Assembly (NCBI GenBank): GCA_020436165.1
Contig: JAGQYI010000026.1
Coordinates: 1 to 64,000 of the forward strand
DNA from: Cyclobacteriaceae bacterium
GTDB lineage: Bacteria; Bacteroidota; Bacteroidia; Cytophagales; Cyclobacteriaceae
DNA: 64,000 bases
Direction: 5' to 3'
In this document: positions 54,156 through 62,200 of the stretch, piece by piece
Numbering within the stretch: position 1 is the first letter of the stretch
How the letters are laid out: each line of letters opens with the position of its first letter
The notes under the pieces: generated by a model
The model's database searches: none
What the model saw: the letters and a program-made list of their open reading frames with translations, nothing else
Told to the model about the DNA's origin: nothing
Translations under genes and position numbers: made by a program

Positions 54156-54786
54156 TGACCACCGATTGATACGAGATGCAATTCAATCGTACATGGAAGG
54201 TGACCTGGAATACGAGGTTGTTGGAGAAGCTTCTCACGGGCAGGAGGCAATAAAATTTTTGGAAGAAAATGAGGTGGATGTGGTATTAATGGACATTAAT
54301 ATGCCAATAATGGATGGGCTGCAATGCACCAAAGAAATAGGCAAAAGATGGCCGCAAATAAAGGTAATAACACTTAGCATGATGAGTGACAATCAGCATA
54401 TTAAGCAGATGATGGGTGCCGGAGCAAGTGGATATGTTTTAAAAAACTGTTCGGAAAGAGAACTGAAAAATGCTATTAAGACAGTTTATGAAGGAGATAC
54501 CTATTACAGCTCTGAAGTAACTGAAGTAGTAATGAGTAATTTGATGAGAAATAAACCTACCAAAACCTCCCATATGGTAGTGGATATGCCACTTACAGAA
54601 CGGGAAAAAGAGGTTTTGGAACTCATTATCAAGGAGTTCTCCAATCAGGAAATAGCAGATAAACTTTTTATCAGCCCCCGCACGGTTGACGCACATAAAC
54701 GGAATTTGTTAGAGAAAACAGGTTCAAAAAACATTGCCGGACTGGTAATGTATGCCATAAACAACCAACTTTTTGAGGATCTCTAA
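54136..54786 (+). CDS. NarL/LuxR-type response regulator
   Basis: The 216-aa protein has an N-terminal receiver domain with acidic residues D7 and D8 and phosphoacceptor D53 (VLMDINMP). A C-terminal LuxR helix-turn-helix follows (LTEREKEVLELIIKEFSNQEIADKLFISPRTVDAHKRNLLEKTG). It overlaps the kinase gene by 20 bp and is its cognate partner. A terminator begins at its stop codon, so the two-gene unit ends here. The targets are unknown. Confidence 0.95.
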   Translation: MKILIVDDHRLIRDAIQSYMEGDLEYEVVGEASHGQEAIKFLEENEVDVVLMDINMPIMDGLQCTKEIGKRWPQIKVITLSMMSDNQHIKQMMGAGASGYVLKNCSERELKNAIKTVYEGDTYYSSEVTEVVMSNLMRNKPTKTSHMVVDMPLTEREKEVLELIIKEFSNQEIADKLFISPRTVDAHKRNLLEKTGSKNIAGLVMYAINNQLFEDL

Positions 54787-54810
54787 AAATAGGTGATTTA
54801 CCTATTTTTT
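54785..54810 (+). terminator. terminator of the two-component operon
   Basis: AAAAATAGGT (54785-54794) and ACCTATTTTT (54800-54809) form a 10-bp stem with a 5-nt loop and a U-tract, and they overlap the stop codon of the response regulator gene. Confidence 0.8.
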
Positions 54811-54851
54811 CATTTAGGTATTCAACTAATGATACCGGAGTGAACTGTATT

Positions 54852-54859
54852 TACTTTTG
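54852..54859 (+). promoter_or_regulatory. putative -7 box of rpoD (TACTTTTG)
   Basis: TACTTTTG matches TAnnTTTG and lies 30 nt before the rpoD ATG. No -33 TTG at the normal spacing. Confidence 0.45.
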
Positions 54860-54889
54860 TATCGTTAATGCTAATATAACAGCTAAGTT

Positions 54890-55756
54890 ATGAGACAATT
54901 AAAAATAAGTCAGAACATTACTACCAGGGAAAACCAATCATTAGAGAAGTATTTCCAGGACGTAAACCGGATAGAAATGATTACCTCTGATGAGGAGGCA
55001 GAACTATCCAAAAGAATACATGAGGGCGATGAAGTTGCTTTGGAAAAGCTTGTGCGAGCTAACTTAAGGTTTGTTGTATCGGTAGCAAAACAGTATCAAA
55101 ACAGAAATCTTACATTGAATGATTTGATCAATGAAGGTAATATAGGCTTAATTAAAGCTGCTCAAAAATTTGATCATACGCGTGGGTTTAAATTTATTTC
55201 GTATGCCGTTTGGTGGATCAGGCAGTCTATAATGCAAGCACTTGCAGAGAATTCAAGAATGGTAAGAATGCCTTTGAATAGGGTAGGAACACTAAATCGC
55301 ATTAAAAGAACTGCATCTGAAATGCAGCAAGATCTTGAAAGGGAACCAACGGACGAGGAATTGGCCGAAGTACTTGATATGTCGGTAAGTGAAGTTAAGA
55401 AGACTCTGGACGGTAATATGCGTCAGTTATCTGTAGATGCTCCTTTTGCTAACGAAGATGATAATTCTTTGTTGGATGTGCTGAGTGATGATACCATAGA
55501 TGCAACAGACAAAGAGGTTGCTTACACAAATTCGCTGTCAGTAGAAGCAGAACGCTCATTAGCCACACTGAAGCCAAAGGACAGGGAAATTCTTAAGATG
55601 TTTTTTGGTATTGGAAGAGACAATCCATTGTCACTTGAACAGATAAGTGATGAGCTTGGTTTAACAAGGGAGAGAGTTCGTCAATTAAAGGAGAAATCCT
55701 TGAGAGAGTTGAGAGCTTCAAATAGGTCAAGAAGGCTCGCAGAGTATTTAGGATAG
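54890..55756 (+). CDS. rpoD: primary RNA polymerase sigma factor RpoD (Bacteroidota short type)
   Basis: This 288-aa sigma-70 protein has region 1.2 (ENQSLEKYFQDVNRIEMITSDEE) and regions 2.1-2.4 (ANLRFVVSVAKQYQNRNLTLNDLINEGNIGLIKAAQKFD, FISYAVWWIRQSIMQALAENSRMVRMP). It also has region 3 and region 4 with the LSLEQISDELGLTRERVRQLKEKSLRELR helix-turn-helix. It lacks the long N-terminal region 1.1, as the Bacteroidota housekeeping sigma does. That sigma recognises the TTG/TAnnTTTG promoters seen across this window. A strong hairpin terminator follows. Confidence 0.95.
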   Translation: MRQLKISQNITTRENQSLEKYFQDVNRIEMITSDEEAELSKRIHEGDEVALEKLVRANLRFVVSVAKQYQNRNLTLNDLINEGNIGLIKAAQKFDHTRGFKFISYAVWWIRQSIMQALAENSRMVRMPLNRVGTLNRIKRTASEMQQDLEREPTDEELAEVLDMSVSEVKKTLDGNMRQLSVDAPFANEDDNSLLDVLSDDTIDATDKEVAYTNSLSVEAERSLATLKPKDREILKMFFGIGRDNPLSLEQISDELGLTRERVRQLKEKSLRELRASNRSRRLAEYLG

Positions 55757-55775
55757 CATATCCCATTTTAAAAAG

Positions 55776-55817
55776 AAGTCTCATATTGGGAATAAAAGTC
55801 CATTATGAGACTTTTTT
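55776..55817 (+). terminator. terminator of rpoD
   Basis: AAGTCTCATA (55776-55785) and TATGAGACTT (55804-55813) form a perfect 10-bp stem with an 18-nt loop and a T-tract. Confidence 0.85.
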
Positions 55818-55837
55818 ATTGCTCAATAAATATATTA

Positions 55838-55850
55838 ACTATCTGATAGT
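55838..55850. promoter_or_regulatory. short perfect palindrome upstream of the small membrane peptide
   Basis: ACTATC (55838-55843) and GATAGT (55845-55850) are inverted around one base. An overlapping outer pair, TTAACT (55835-55840) and AGTTAA (55852-55857), surrounds them. It lies between the rpoD terminator and the peptide gene, so it could be an operator. Chance is possible in such AT-rich DNA. Confidence 0.3.
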
Positions 55851-55903
55851 CAGTTAATTAAATATAATATGAGTTCTGGCATGATAATGTATCTATAGCT
55901 GAT

Positions 55904-56017
55904 ATGAAAAATAACAATATAGACATGAAAAGTTCAGAATTAAATTTCTTTAAGATTTTAATTGGCTTGATTTACGTTTTACTGGCAGTGTTAATAGTAG
56001 TTGCTATTACGCTATAA
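55904..56017 (+). CDS. 37-residue single-pass membrane peptide
   Basis: This 37-codon ORF, shorter than usual gene-calling limits, encodes a peptide with a polar N-terminus (MKNNNIDMKSSELNFFK) and one hydrophobic helix of about 18-20 residues ending in AITL. There is no Cys, so it is not a lipoprotein. It lies in a 290-bp gap after the rpoD terminator and does not overlap any gene. A second in-frame ATG at residue 8 is possible. Such peptides often modulate membrane enzymes or stress responses. Here that is only a guess. Confidence 0.5.
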   Translation: MKNNNIDMKSSELNFFKILIGLIYVLLAVLIVVAITL

Positions 56018-56047
56018 GCGCTTACAATGCACTTAAGAAGACTCAAA

Positions 56048-56686
56048 TCACTTCTTCTTGCTATTGAGGGAGTTGATGAACTTGGCCCAATTAAATGGAT
56101 TCAAAAACGGATTAGATCTTGGTCCGTAGCTATCTTGCATGTAATAAAGCTGCTGATTGAAATAATAAGTAGCATTAAGCTGAGCATCATAGGGTACACT
56201 TCCTGCCATGGCCGACAAAACGTCTCCATCGAGTTTACTACCAGCCGCCCTTCCTTGGTCTTCCGGCAACCTCATAGCCAAAATGGCTTGTTTGAACATT
56301 TTCTCCGATAAAAATGGTGTGATGTCGATATTTTCCAGGTAAACTGTATCAGTTTGCATTTTGATCATCACATTAACCCTTCCATTCGAACTGCTTGGCA
56401 CTATAAAATCCTGTTTTATAAAGCCCACTGAACTTAGAACTACATGATCACCTACAAGTGCAGGCATAGAAAAGTAGCCATATACATTGGTAGTAGTTCC
56501 TCTACCATACTCCGGAACATACACGTGAACTCCAGGTAGTTCAGTTGTGCCATCGTCCGCTACAATAATACCAGACAACTGAACAACTTGTTGTTCCTGC
56601 GCATTTGCCTGATGAATGCCGAAACAGCAAACAATCAAAACGAAAACAGAAAGTAACTTACTTAAATTGGTTTTCAAGCCATTCAT
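56048..56686 (-). CDS. exported CarboxypepD_reg-like domain protein
   Basis: The 212-aa protein has a signal peptide (ends HQANAQEQ). One CarboxypepD_reg-like Ig domain follows (LSGIIVADDGTTELPGVHVYVPEYGRGTTTNVYGYFSMPALVGDHVVLSSVGF), then a charged C-terminal region without a plug or barrel. It resembles the N-terminal part of SusC-type receptors but stands alone. A full-match -7 box (TACCTTTG) sits directly before its ATG, implying a leaderless or nearly leaderless mRNA. It is divergent from the ArsR-type regulator gene. Confidence 0.85.
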   Translation of the reverse strand: MNGLKTNLSKLLSVFVLIVCCFGIHQANAQEQQVVQLSGIIVADDGTTELPGVHVYVPEYGRGTTTNVYGYFSMPALVGDHVVLSSVGFIKQDFIVPSSSNGRVNVMIKMQTDTVYLENIDITPFLSEKMFKQAILAMRLPEDQGRAAGSKLDGDVLSAMAGSVPYDAQLNATYYFNQQLYYMQDSYGPRSNPFLNPFNWAKFINSLNSKKK

Positions 56687-56691
56687 AATTT

Positions 56692-56699
56692 CAAAGGTA
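56692..56699 (-). promoter_or_regulatory. putative -7 box of the CarboxypepD_reg gene (TACCTTTG)
   Basis: The minus strand reads TACCTTTG, a full match to TAnnTTTG, ending 6 nt before the ATG. Transcription would begin at about the start codon. Confidence 0.35.
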
Positions 56700-56787
56700 G
56701 GAATTACGTGAATTAATCTAATAGAATATTATTTATTTCCGTTAAATAACGATTCAATTATTTAATTTGTATTTATATCTTCAAAAG

Positions 56788-57183
56788 ATGCGTCTAACTA
56801 AATTTAATTTATCATTAGGAACCCAAATAATGAAGGCTTTAGGTGATGAAGCTAGATTAAGGATACTAAATCTTCTTTTGAAGAAAGGACCTATGACAAT
56901 TTCCGATTTGGAGCATATACTTGAATTTACACAGACCAAAACATCAAGGCATATTACGTATTTGAAAAATTCAGGAATGCTTACTTCAGAAAAACTTGAC
57001 CAATGGGTTGTGTATACTATCAAAGATGAAGTACATGAAATAATAGACCAATTTGTAAGTTTTGTTGAAAAGGATGGCCAATTAAAGGATGACTTGGATG
57101 TTTATTCCACTCTTTTTAACAACAGAGAATTAGCTCAAAATAAGATACCTCAAAGAAGATGGCAGTCATTAAAAAACATATAA
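56788..57183 (+). CDS. ArsR-family winged-helix transcriptional regulator
   Basis: The 131-aa protein (ATG at 56788; a TTG at 56767 is in frame) has the ArsR winged helix: IMKALGDEARLRILNLLLKKGPMTISDLEHILEFTQTKTSRHITYLKNSGMLTSEKLDQWVVYTI. The ELCVCDL metal motif is missing (no Cys pair in the recognition helix), so it does not look like a classical arsenic or zinc sensor. Its 3' end overlaps the HAD phosphatase gene by 25 bp, so the two are co-translated. Confidence 0.9.
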   Translation: MRLTKFNLSLGTQIMKALGDEARLRILNLLLKKGPMTISDLEHILEFTQTKTSRHITYLKNSGMLTSEKLDQWVVYTIKDEVHEIIDQFVSFVEKDGQLKDDLDVYSTLFNNRELAQNKIPQRRWQSLKNI

Positions 57184-57854
57184 TTTTTGATCTTGATGAT
57201 ACACTTTGGGACTATAAAAATAATTCCAGAGAAGCATTATTGGAACTTTGCGACTCTTATAAACTGAATGAGGAGGGGATAGACCACACAACGTTTTTGG
57301 AAACATTCAGAACTGTAAATCACGATTTCTGGCAGCGTTTTGATGAAGGCATTATAAACAGGGAAACAATTCGAAAAGAACGATTTCCTACCGTATTTGA
57401 AAAACTATCTCTTAATCCCGATGGTGTTGCATTACGTATGCAGGATGATTTTATGAAAATATGTCCTGCCAAACCGAGATTGGTAAAAGGGGCAAGAAAT
57501 GTTTTAGAATATCTAAATGGAAAATATGCATTGCATATTTTAAGCAATGGTTTCGATGAAATTCAATATACCAAACTGGAAGCAGCAGGGATAAGGCATT
57601 ATTTTGACAAGGTGATAACATCAGGAAGAGCTGGATTTAGAAAGCCGCAGCCAGAAATTTTTGAATTTGCTGTTAATGAAATAGGAACAACGAAAGAGGA
57701 TTGTATTATGATAGGAGACAATCCGGGTTCTGATATCGAGGGAGCTTATTATTACGGCATGGATCAGGTTTATTTTAATACACACAACAAAGAATGCGAT
57801 ATTACTCCTAACCACACAATCGAAAGGCTTGAAGAGTTATTACAGCTCTTTTAA
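57159..57854 (+). CDS. HAD-family hydrolase (YjjG-type nucleotidase/phosphatase)
   Basis: The 231-aa protein has all HAD motifs: motif I FDLDDTLWDY (nucleophile Asp), motif II LHILSNGFDE, motif III Lys in FRKPQPEIF, and motif IV MIGDNPGSDIEGA. With its helical cap and length it resembles YjjG, the pyrimidine 5'-nucleotidase that clears non-canonical nucleotides. It overlaps the ArsR-type regulator gene by 25 bp. Confidence 0.92.
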   Translation: MAVIKKHIIFDLDDTLWDYKNNSREALLELCDSYKLNEEGIDHTTFLETFRTVNHDFWQRFDEGIINRETIRKERFPTVFEKLSLNPDGVALRMQDDFMKICPAKPRLVKGARNVLEYLNGKYALHILSNGFDEIQYTKLEAAGIRHYFDKVITSGRAGFRKPQPEIFEFAVNEIGTTKEDCIMIGDNPGSDIEGAYYYGMDQVYFNTHNKECDITPNHTIERLEELLQLF

Positions 57855-57964
57855 ATGGATTCTCATTCACGCAATCCTTGCACGCATTCCCCTCGTGAAT
57901 CCTCGCTTTACTCAGATTTCGAACCTGCCGCCCAATCGTTGGTTCTCAAAGTTCTGAAAAAATA

Positions 57965-57985
57965 AAAGCCATTTTCAATGGCTTT
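57965..57985 (-). terminator. terminator of the tRNA-Pro gene
   Basis: AAAGCCATT (57965-57973) and AATGGCTTT (57977-57985) form a perfect 9-bp stem with a 3-nt loop. On the minus strand a U-rich tract follows, directly after the tRNA 3' end. Confidence 0.8.
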
Positions 57986-57988
57986 ATG

Positions 57989-58062
57989 TCGGGGTGACTG
58001 GATTCGAACCAGCGACCTCTGCGTCCCGAACGCAGCGCGCTACCGGGCTACGCTACACCCCG
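57989..58062 (-). tRNA. tRNA-Pro (anticodon CGG)
   Basis: On the minus strand the cloverleaf is complete. The acceptor arms CGGGGTG and CACCCCG pair over 7 bp. The anticodon stem CTGCG/CGCAG holds the loop TTCGGGA with anticodon CGG, which reads CCG proline codons. The T arm is GCTGG-TTCGAAT-CCAGT-like. The discriminator is A (57989 on the plus strand is T), and CCA is not encoded. The length is 74 nt. It stands alone between the HAD and esterase genes with its own terminator. Confidence 0.95.
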
Positions 58063-58175
58063 AATTAAAAAATATCTGAGCGAAATTAATGGTTTTTTAG
58101 GCAAAAAGGTTTGTTTAAGCTTAGGTGTTTTTTGATGGTAAATCCGCTTATATATAGGTAAGTTTACATAAAAAA

Positions 58176-59396
58176 ATGAGACTTTCCTTTCTAATTGTTT
58201 TGGTGGTTATGTTAATTGGGTGCAAGCAAAATGTGCCTGCTAGTACTACTATTCCAACTTATCATGAGTTTACGTCTTATAATGATTTTGTAAATACAAT
58301 TACAGCTATTGCTGAAATAGCAAATAAAGAAGATCGAGAAACAGCTCTGGCTCCATTTTGGGATAGTCTAAAAACAAATCATCAGATACCTTTTGTTTTT
58401 AGAGACTCCGTAGCGTTTTTATATAGGTCAGATGGGAGCTCGATAAAATGGGCTGGGGACTTTAGTGGATGGAACCCAACACCAGGAAGAGAATTAGGTG
58501 AAAGTTCTGTGTGGATACTTGAAAAAGTCTTTCCTACTGATGCTCGCCTGGATTATAAGGTTATAGTTGGGAATAACTGGATACTGGACCCGGATAATGG
58601 ATATGTCCAATATAGCGGCTTCGGCCCAAATTCAGAATTACGAATGCCAGATTGGATTTATCCCCAGGAAACTATTTTGGAAGAGGGTGTTGAGAGAGGA
58701 ACGCTTAGTGACAATCAATCGATTACAGCATCTCCGGCTACATTAAATTACAAATTGCAATATAAAGTCTACACTCCTGCAGGGTACGAAGAGTTGTCGA
58801 ATTTGTCGGTTATATATGTTTTAGATGGACAGGAATATGCAGACGACAAGTTGGGTTCAATGATTATCATATTGGACAACCTGATTTCTGAGCAAACCAT
58901 TCCGCCCATGATTGCTGTATTTATAGATCCCAGAAATCCGGATAATTTAAATGAAAATAGGCGTGCAGATCAGTACAGAGGTAATATAAAATTTGCTGAT
59001 TTTGTTGCGGATGAACTAGTGCCTGTAATAGATGCAAGTTATAAAACCAATCCGAATGCAGATAACAGAGCAACATTAGGAACTTCCTACGGAGGTTGGG
59101 GTTCTGGATTCCTTGGGGTAATGCGTAGCGATAAATTCCACCTGATAGGCATTCATTCTCCTGCTTTTGACAATAGTGTAATTGAAGCCTATGCAACTTC
59201 AGAAAAATTACCACTCAAAATATTCATGAGTACAGGGGTTATTTCGGATACACAGACTCAGGCCAGGGCTATGAAGGCTGTGATGGAAGAAAAGGGGTAT
59301 CCTTTGGAATACATTGAAGTTAATGAAGGACACTCCTGGGGTAATTGGCGAGCTTTGATTGAAGAACCTTTGGTATACTTCTTTGGTAAAAACTAA
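58176..59396 (+). CDS. lipoprotein esterase, enterochelin-esterase (Fes)-like alpha/beta hydrolase
   Basis: The 406-aa lipoprotein (MLIGC lipobox) has an N-terminal Ig/CBM48-like domain (RSDGSSIKWAGDFSGWNPTPG, about 85-150). A putative esterase domain of the Esterase D/Fes type follows. The nucleophile Ser is in LGTSYGGWGS (G-x-S-x-G), and the catalytic His is likely in NEGHSWGNWR near the C-terminus. This layout occurs in Fes and in surface feruloyl or acetyl esterases, so the substrate could be a siderophore or plant-type ester. An M14 peptidase gene follows after 49 bp. Confidence 0.87.
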   Translation: MRLSFLIVLVVMLIGCKQNVPASTTIPTYHEFTSYNDFVNTITAIAEIANKEDRETALAPFWDSLKTNHQIPFVFRDSVAFLYRSDGSSIKWAGDFSGWNPTPGRELGESSVWILEKVFPTDARLDYKVIVGNNWILDPDNGYVQYSGFGPNSELRMPDWIYPQETILEEGVERGTLSDNQSITASPATLNYKLQYKVYTPAGYEELSNLSVIYVLDGQEYADDKLGSMIIILDNLISEQTIPPMIAVFIDPRNPDNLNENRRADQYRGNIKFADFVADELVPVIDASYKTNPNADNRATLGTSYGGWGSGFLGVMRSDKFHLIGIHSPAFDNSVIEAYATSEKLPLKIFMSTGVISDTQTQARAMKAVMEEKGYPLEYIEVNEGHSWGNWRALIEEPLVYFFGKN

Positions 59397-59445
59397 GTTA
59401 TTTATCTCTAAAGCTTTTTAATAAAGCGAAACGAACCTATAACCT

Positions 59446-60696
59446 ATGAAAACAATCTATAAAATTTCTCTTTTAAGTTTTTTACTGTCTATAGTCACAG
59501 TAGATGCCGGCTATTCTCAGGCAAAGACTTACGATTTTCCCAAACCAGTTGATACAACAACTCGTTCGATCAAATTACAGGAAAGAAGAACATTTGAAAT
59601 TAGCCCAAATCTGTACGCAGATAATCAATTTAGAGGAGCAAGGCTAAACAATGTTTCAGTGGATAATGGAATAATCGAGGCTTATATTGAACCGGAAAAT
59701 GCACCAATCAATGCGAGTCCCTGGTACGCATTCAGGCTTTGGTCGGTTGATAGTACCGAAACACGTACTGTGAAAATTTCTTATGCTGAAGATTATAAGC
59801 ATCGCTACTGGCCAAAACTAAGCGATAATGGAGATACTTGGATTGAAGCTGACTCTTCTGATGTAAAAGTAGCAGAAGATACCTCCTATGTAGAAATACG
59901 GTTAACCATTCCTATGGATACGATCTGGATTGCAGCACAACCTATTGTTGACTCGAAAGATGTATACAATTGGTGTGAAAACCTGGCTAAAAATAGGCTT
60001 GTAGATTATAAAATAATTGGTAAATCAACAGGTGGTAGGGATATCCCATTTATGATGATTTCTAATGGAAAGGAAAAGAAGAAGAAAGTCGTGGTTTTAC
60101 TAAGTCGACAACACCCACCAGAAGTAACCGGTTTTTTTGCTTTGCAGGCATTTTTAGATGAGATATTGAAAGACTCCGAGCTAAGCAAAAATTTTTTAGA
60201 TGACTATGTGCTGTTGGTTTATCCCATTTTAAACCCCGATGGAGTTGATGAAGGACATTGGAGGCACAACCTTGGGGGTATTGATCTTAACCGAGATTGG
60301 GCCTATTACCACCAAAAGGAAACTCGTGAAGTGGCAGACCATATTGTTGAAACAGTTAAAAAAATAAAGGGGAAGGTGGTCTTGGGATTAGATTTTCATA
60401 GCACCTGGTATGATGTCTATTATACACCTGCCCGCGATCTTGATATTGTGAATGTTGATTTTACAGACAAGTGGTTGAATTATATTAAGGGGAAAATTCC
60501 GGGGTATGATCCAAGAGATGAACCTTCCGGAATAACACAACCGGTATCAAAGGGTTGGTTTGTTACACAGTTCGGGGCCAATGGAATCACTTATGAGATA
60601 GGAGATTCAACCCCTAAGGAATTTATTAAAGAAAAATCGGAGATAGCAGCCGATGGTATGATGATGATATTATTGGACCCTGATAAATTTAAATGA
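59446..60696 (+). CDS. secreted M14-family zinc carboxypeptidase
   Basis: The 416-aa exported protein (signal peptide ends AGYSQA) has an N-terminal beta domain (about 25-160), as in M14 cytosolic-carboxypeptidase-like proteins. The catalytic domain then shows zinc ligands in SRQHPPEVTGF (H-x-x-E) and LDFHSTWYD, and the substrate-binding NPDGVDEG and IDLNRDW segments. The catalytic Glu is probably in ITYEIGDS. It is the third M14 enzyme in this window. It probably shares a transcript with the esterase 49 bp upstream. A strong terminator follows. Confidence 0.9.
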   Translation: MKTIYKISLLSFLLSIVTVDAGYSQAKTYDFPKPVDTTTRSIKLQERRTFEISPNLYADNQFRGARLNNVSVDNGIIEAYIEPENAPINASPWYAFRLWSVDSTETRTVKISYAEDYKHRYWPKLSDNGDTWIEADSSDVKVAEDTSYVEIRLTIPMDTIWIAAQPIVDSKDVYNWCENLAKNRLVDYKIIGKSTGGRDIPFMMISNGKEKKKKVVVLLSRQHPPEVTGFFALQAFLDEILKDSELSKNFLDDYVLLVYPILNPDGVDEGHWRHNLGGIDLNRDWAYYHQKETREVADHIVETVKKIKGKVVLGLDFHSTWYDVYYTPARDLDIVNVDFTDKWLNYIKGKIPGYDPRDEPSGITQPVSKGWFVTQFGANGITYEIGDSTPKEFIKEKSEIAADGMMMILLDPDKFK

Positions 60697-60712
60697 TAAA
60701 TAAATGCTTATT

Positions 60713-60744
60713 AAAAAAGCCAACCATTTATGGTTGGCTTTTTT
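60713..60744. terminator. strong bidirectional terminator, M14 peptidase / susD
   Basis: AAAAAAGCCAACCA (60713-60726) and TGGTTGGCTTTTTT (60731-60744) form a perfect 14-bp stem with a 4-nt loop between two convergent genes. Confidence 0.92.
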
Positions 60745-60762
60745 AATTTGACCCAATTATCC

Positions 60763-62181
60763 CTATTGATTAATAGGTGTTGGTGTGAAAATATCAGGAA
60801 TTGGATTGGGTGTATTGGGGTTATTCTGAATCTCTGCATTTGGATACAACAACCGTTCAACAGGTTTTGTATTAGAAGGAGTGTTAAAAGGTATTGGAAC
60901 CATAACGTCAGAATCAGACTTTCTTAATCTTCTCATATCGTCAAAAGGCATATAGGTGGTGTATCCACTAACATATCTTTCTTCAATTATTTCTCTTAGA
61001 ATAGCCCTATCTACAGCAATATTGTCTGCGTTTTCCATTCCACCCGGTTGGAAATCGGCCAATACATAATCATCATACTGATAGGTATCACCTCCATTTA
61101 CAACGTTAAAGGCATTGCCTGATCTTAGATAACCTCTTAACTCGTTTAACTTGTCAATAGCGCCTTGATTGTCATTATTAACCCGTAAAATGCATTCTGC
61201 CCATATTAAAAGATTTTCTTCATAGGAGACCAGTGGCATATCCGCATCAGCGGCATCAATGCCATTATCACTTGCTCCATCTCCATTTATGTACAGAAAG
61301 TTACGCCTGGCAGTTTCATCTGTCTTTGCATTGTTACGGTTAAGCATCAGATCATCATAGAAAAAGCTGCCTGCCGCTGTCATGTCACCAGAACGACTAC
61401 CGTTTTCGAGGATGTAAAACGTATTTGCATTTCCAGGAGTTGTGATAACGGTACCAATCGGATGAAAGGCCATTGTATTTGAGGGTGAGCTAATTCCGTT
61501 AGCAACTTCTGAAAGAGCGCTTGAATAATTTTTGGTTAATAGGTAAAATCTGGCTTTTAGAGTATGTGCCGATTCAATCCATGCGTCCAGATCACCATTG
61601 AAATAAATATCTGCACTACCAACAGAAGTGCTGGCACTTGAAAGCGTTGTGATTCCCCGATCAAGCAAGGTCTGAACAGAATTAAAAATATCTGCTTGAC
61701 TATCATAGGTAGGAAATACCCCTAAACCTGCGTCAGCTGGTGCTGCTGTAGAATAGGGTATATCACCCCAAATAGACGCGGCTGTTCCAACTGCCAGCGC
61801 TTCATTAACATCTATAACACCCATTAATCCATCCGCATTTGGAGATAATTCACGCATATCTCTGTTTTGGATGAGGATACCATTGTACAGATGGGACCAG
61901 TTAGGATCAGAATCACCAGGTGAGTAATCATAAATGTAAATGGTTTGTTGAACCAATCTAAGACCTACTAACCCACCGGTATAGTACATTGTAGATCTGA
62001 GTGCGTGTCCCTTATTTATTTGAGCATTTGCTAAAAGGGTGCCCTTGAGTAAAAGTTCCCCAGAAGGAATCGATACTAAATTATTTGGATTGTCATTAAC
62101 ATTCAGCCATTTTTCACACGAGCTGAATGATGCCAATAATGTCATTATTACAATATATCTTAAAACTCTCATTTTTTTCAA
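60763..62181 (-). CDS. SusD/RagB-family nutrient-binding lipoprotein
   Basis: The 472-aa lipoprotein (signal ends SFSSC) has the TPR-like helices of the SusD-like family and the N-terminal WLNVNDNPNNLVSIPSGELLLKG start seen in the second SusD-like group. It binds the ligand on the outer face of the SusC barrel. It lies 19 bp downstream of susC on the same strand. The neighbouring esterase and M14 peptidase, convergent with it, hint at peptide or ester substrates rather than starch, but no glycosidase is in view to decide. Confidence 0.93.
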   Translation of the reverse strand: MKKMRVLRYIVIMTLLASFSSCEKWLNVNDNPNNLVSIPSGELLLKGTLLANAQINKGHALRSTMYYTGGLVGLRLVQQTIYIYDYSPGDSDPNWSHLYNGILIQNRDMRELSPNADGLMGVIDVNEALAVGTAASIWGDIPYSTAAPADAGLGVFPTYDSQADIFNSVQTLLDRGITTLSSASTSVGSADIYFNGDLDAWIESAHTLKARFYLLTKNYSSALSEVANGISSPSNTMAFHPIGTVITTPGNANTFYILENGSRSGDMTAAGSFFYDDLMLNRNNAKTDETARRNFLYINGDGASDNGIDAADADMPLVSYEENLLIWAECILRVNNDNQGAIDKLNELRGYLRSGNAFNVVNGGDTYQYDDYVLADFQPGGMENADNIAVDRAILREIIEERYVSGYTTYMPFDDMRRLRKSDSDVMVPIPFNTPSNTKPVERLLYPNAEIQNNPNTPNPIPDIFTPTPINQ

Positions 62182-62200
62182 TTTTAGTTTGTTAGTTCAG

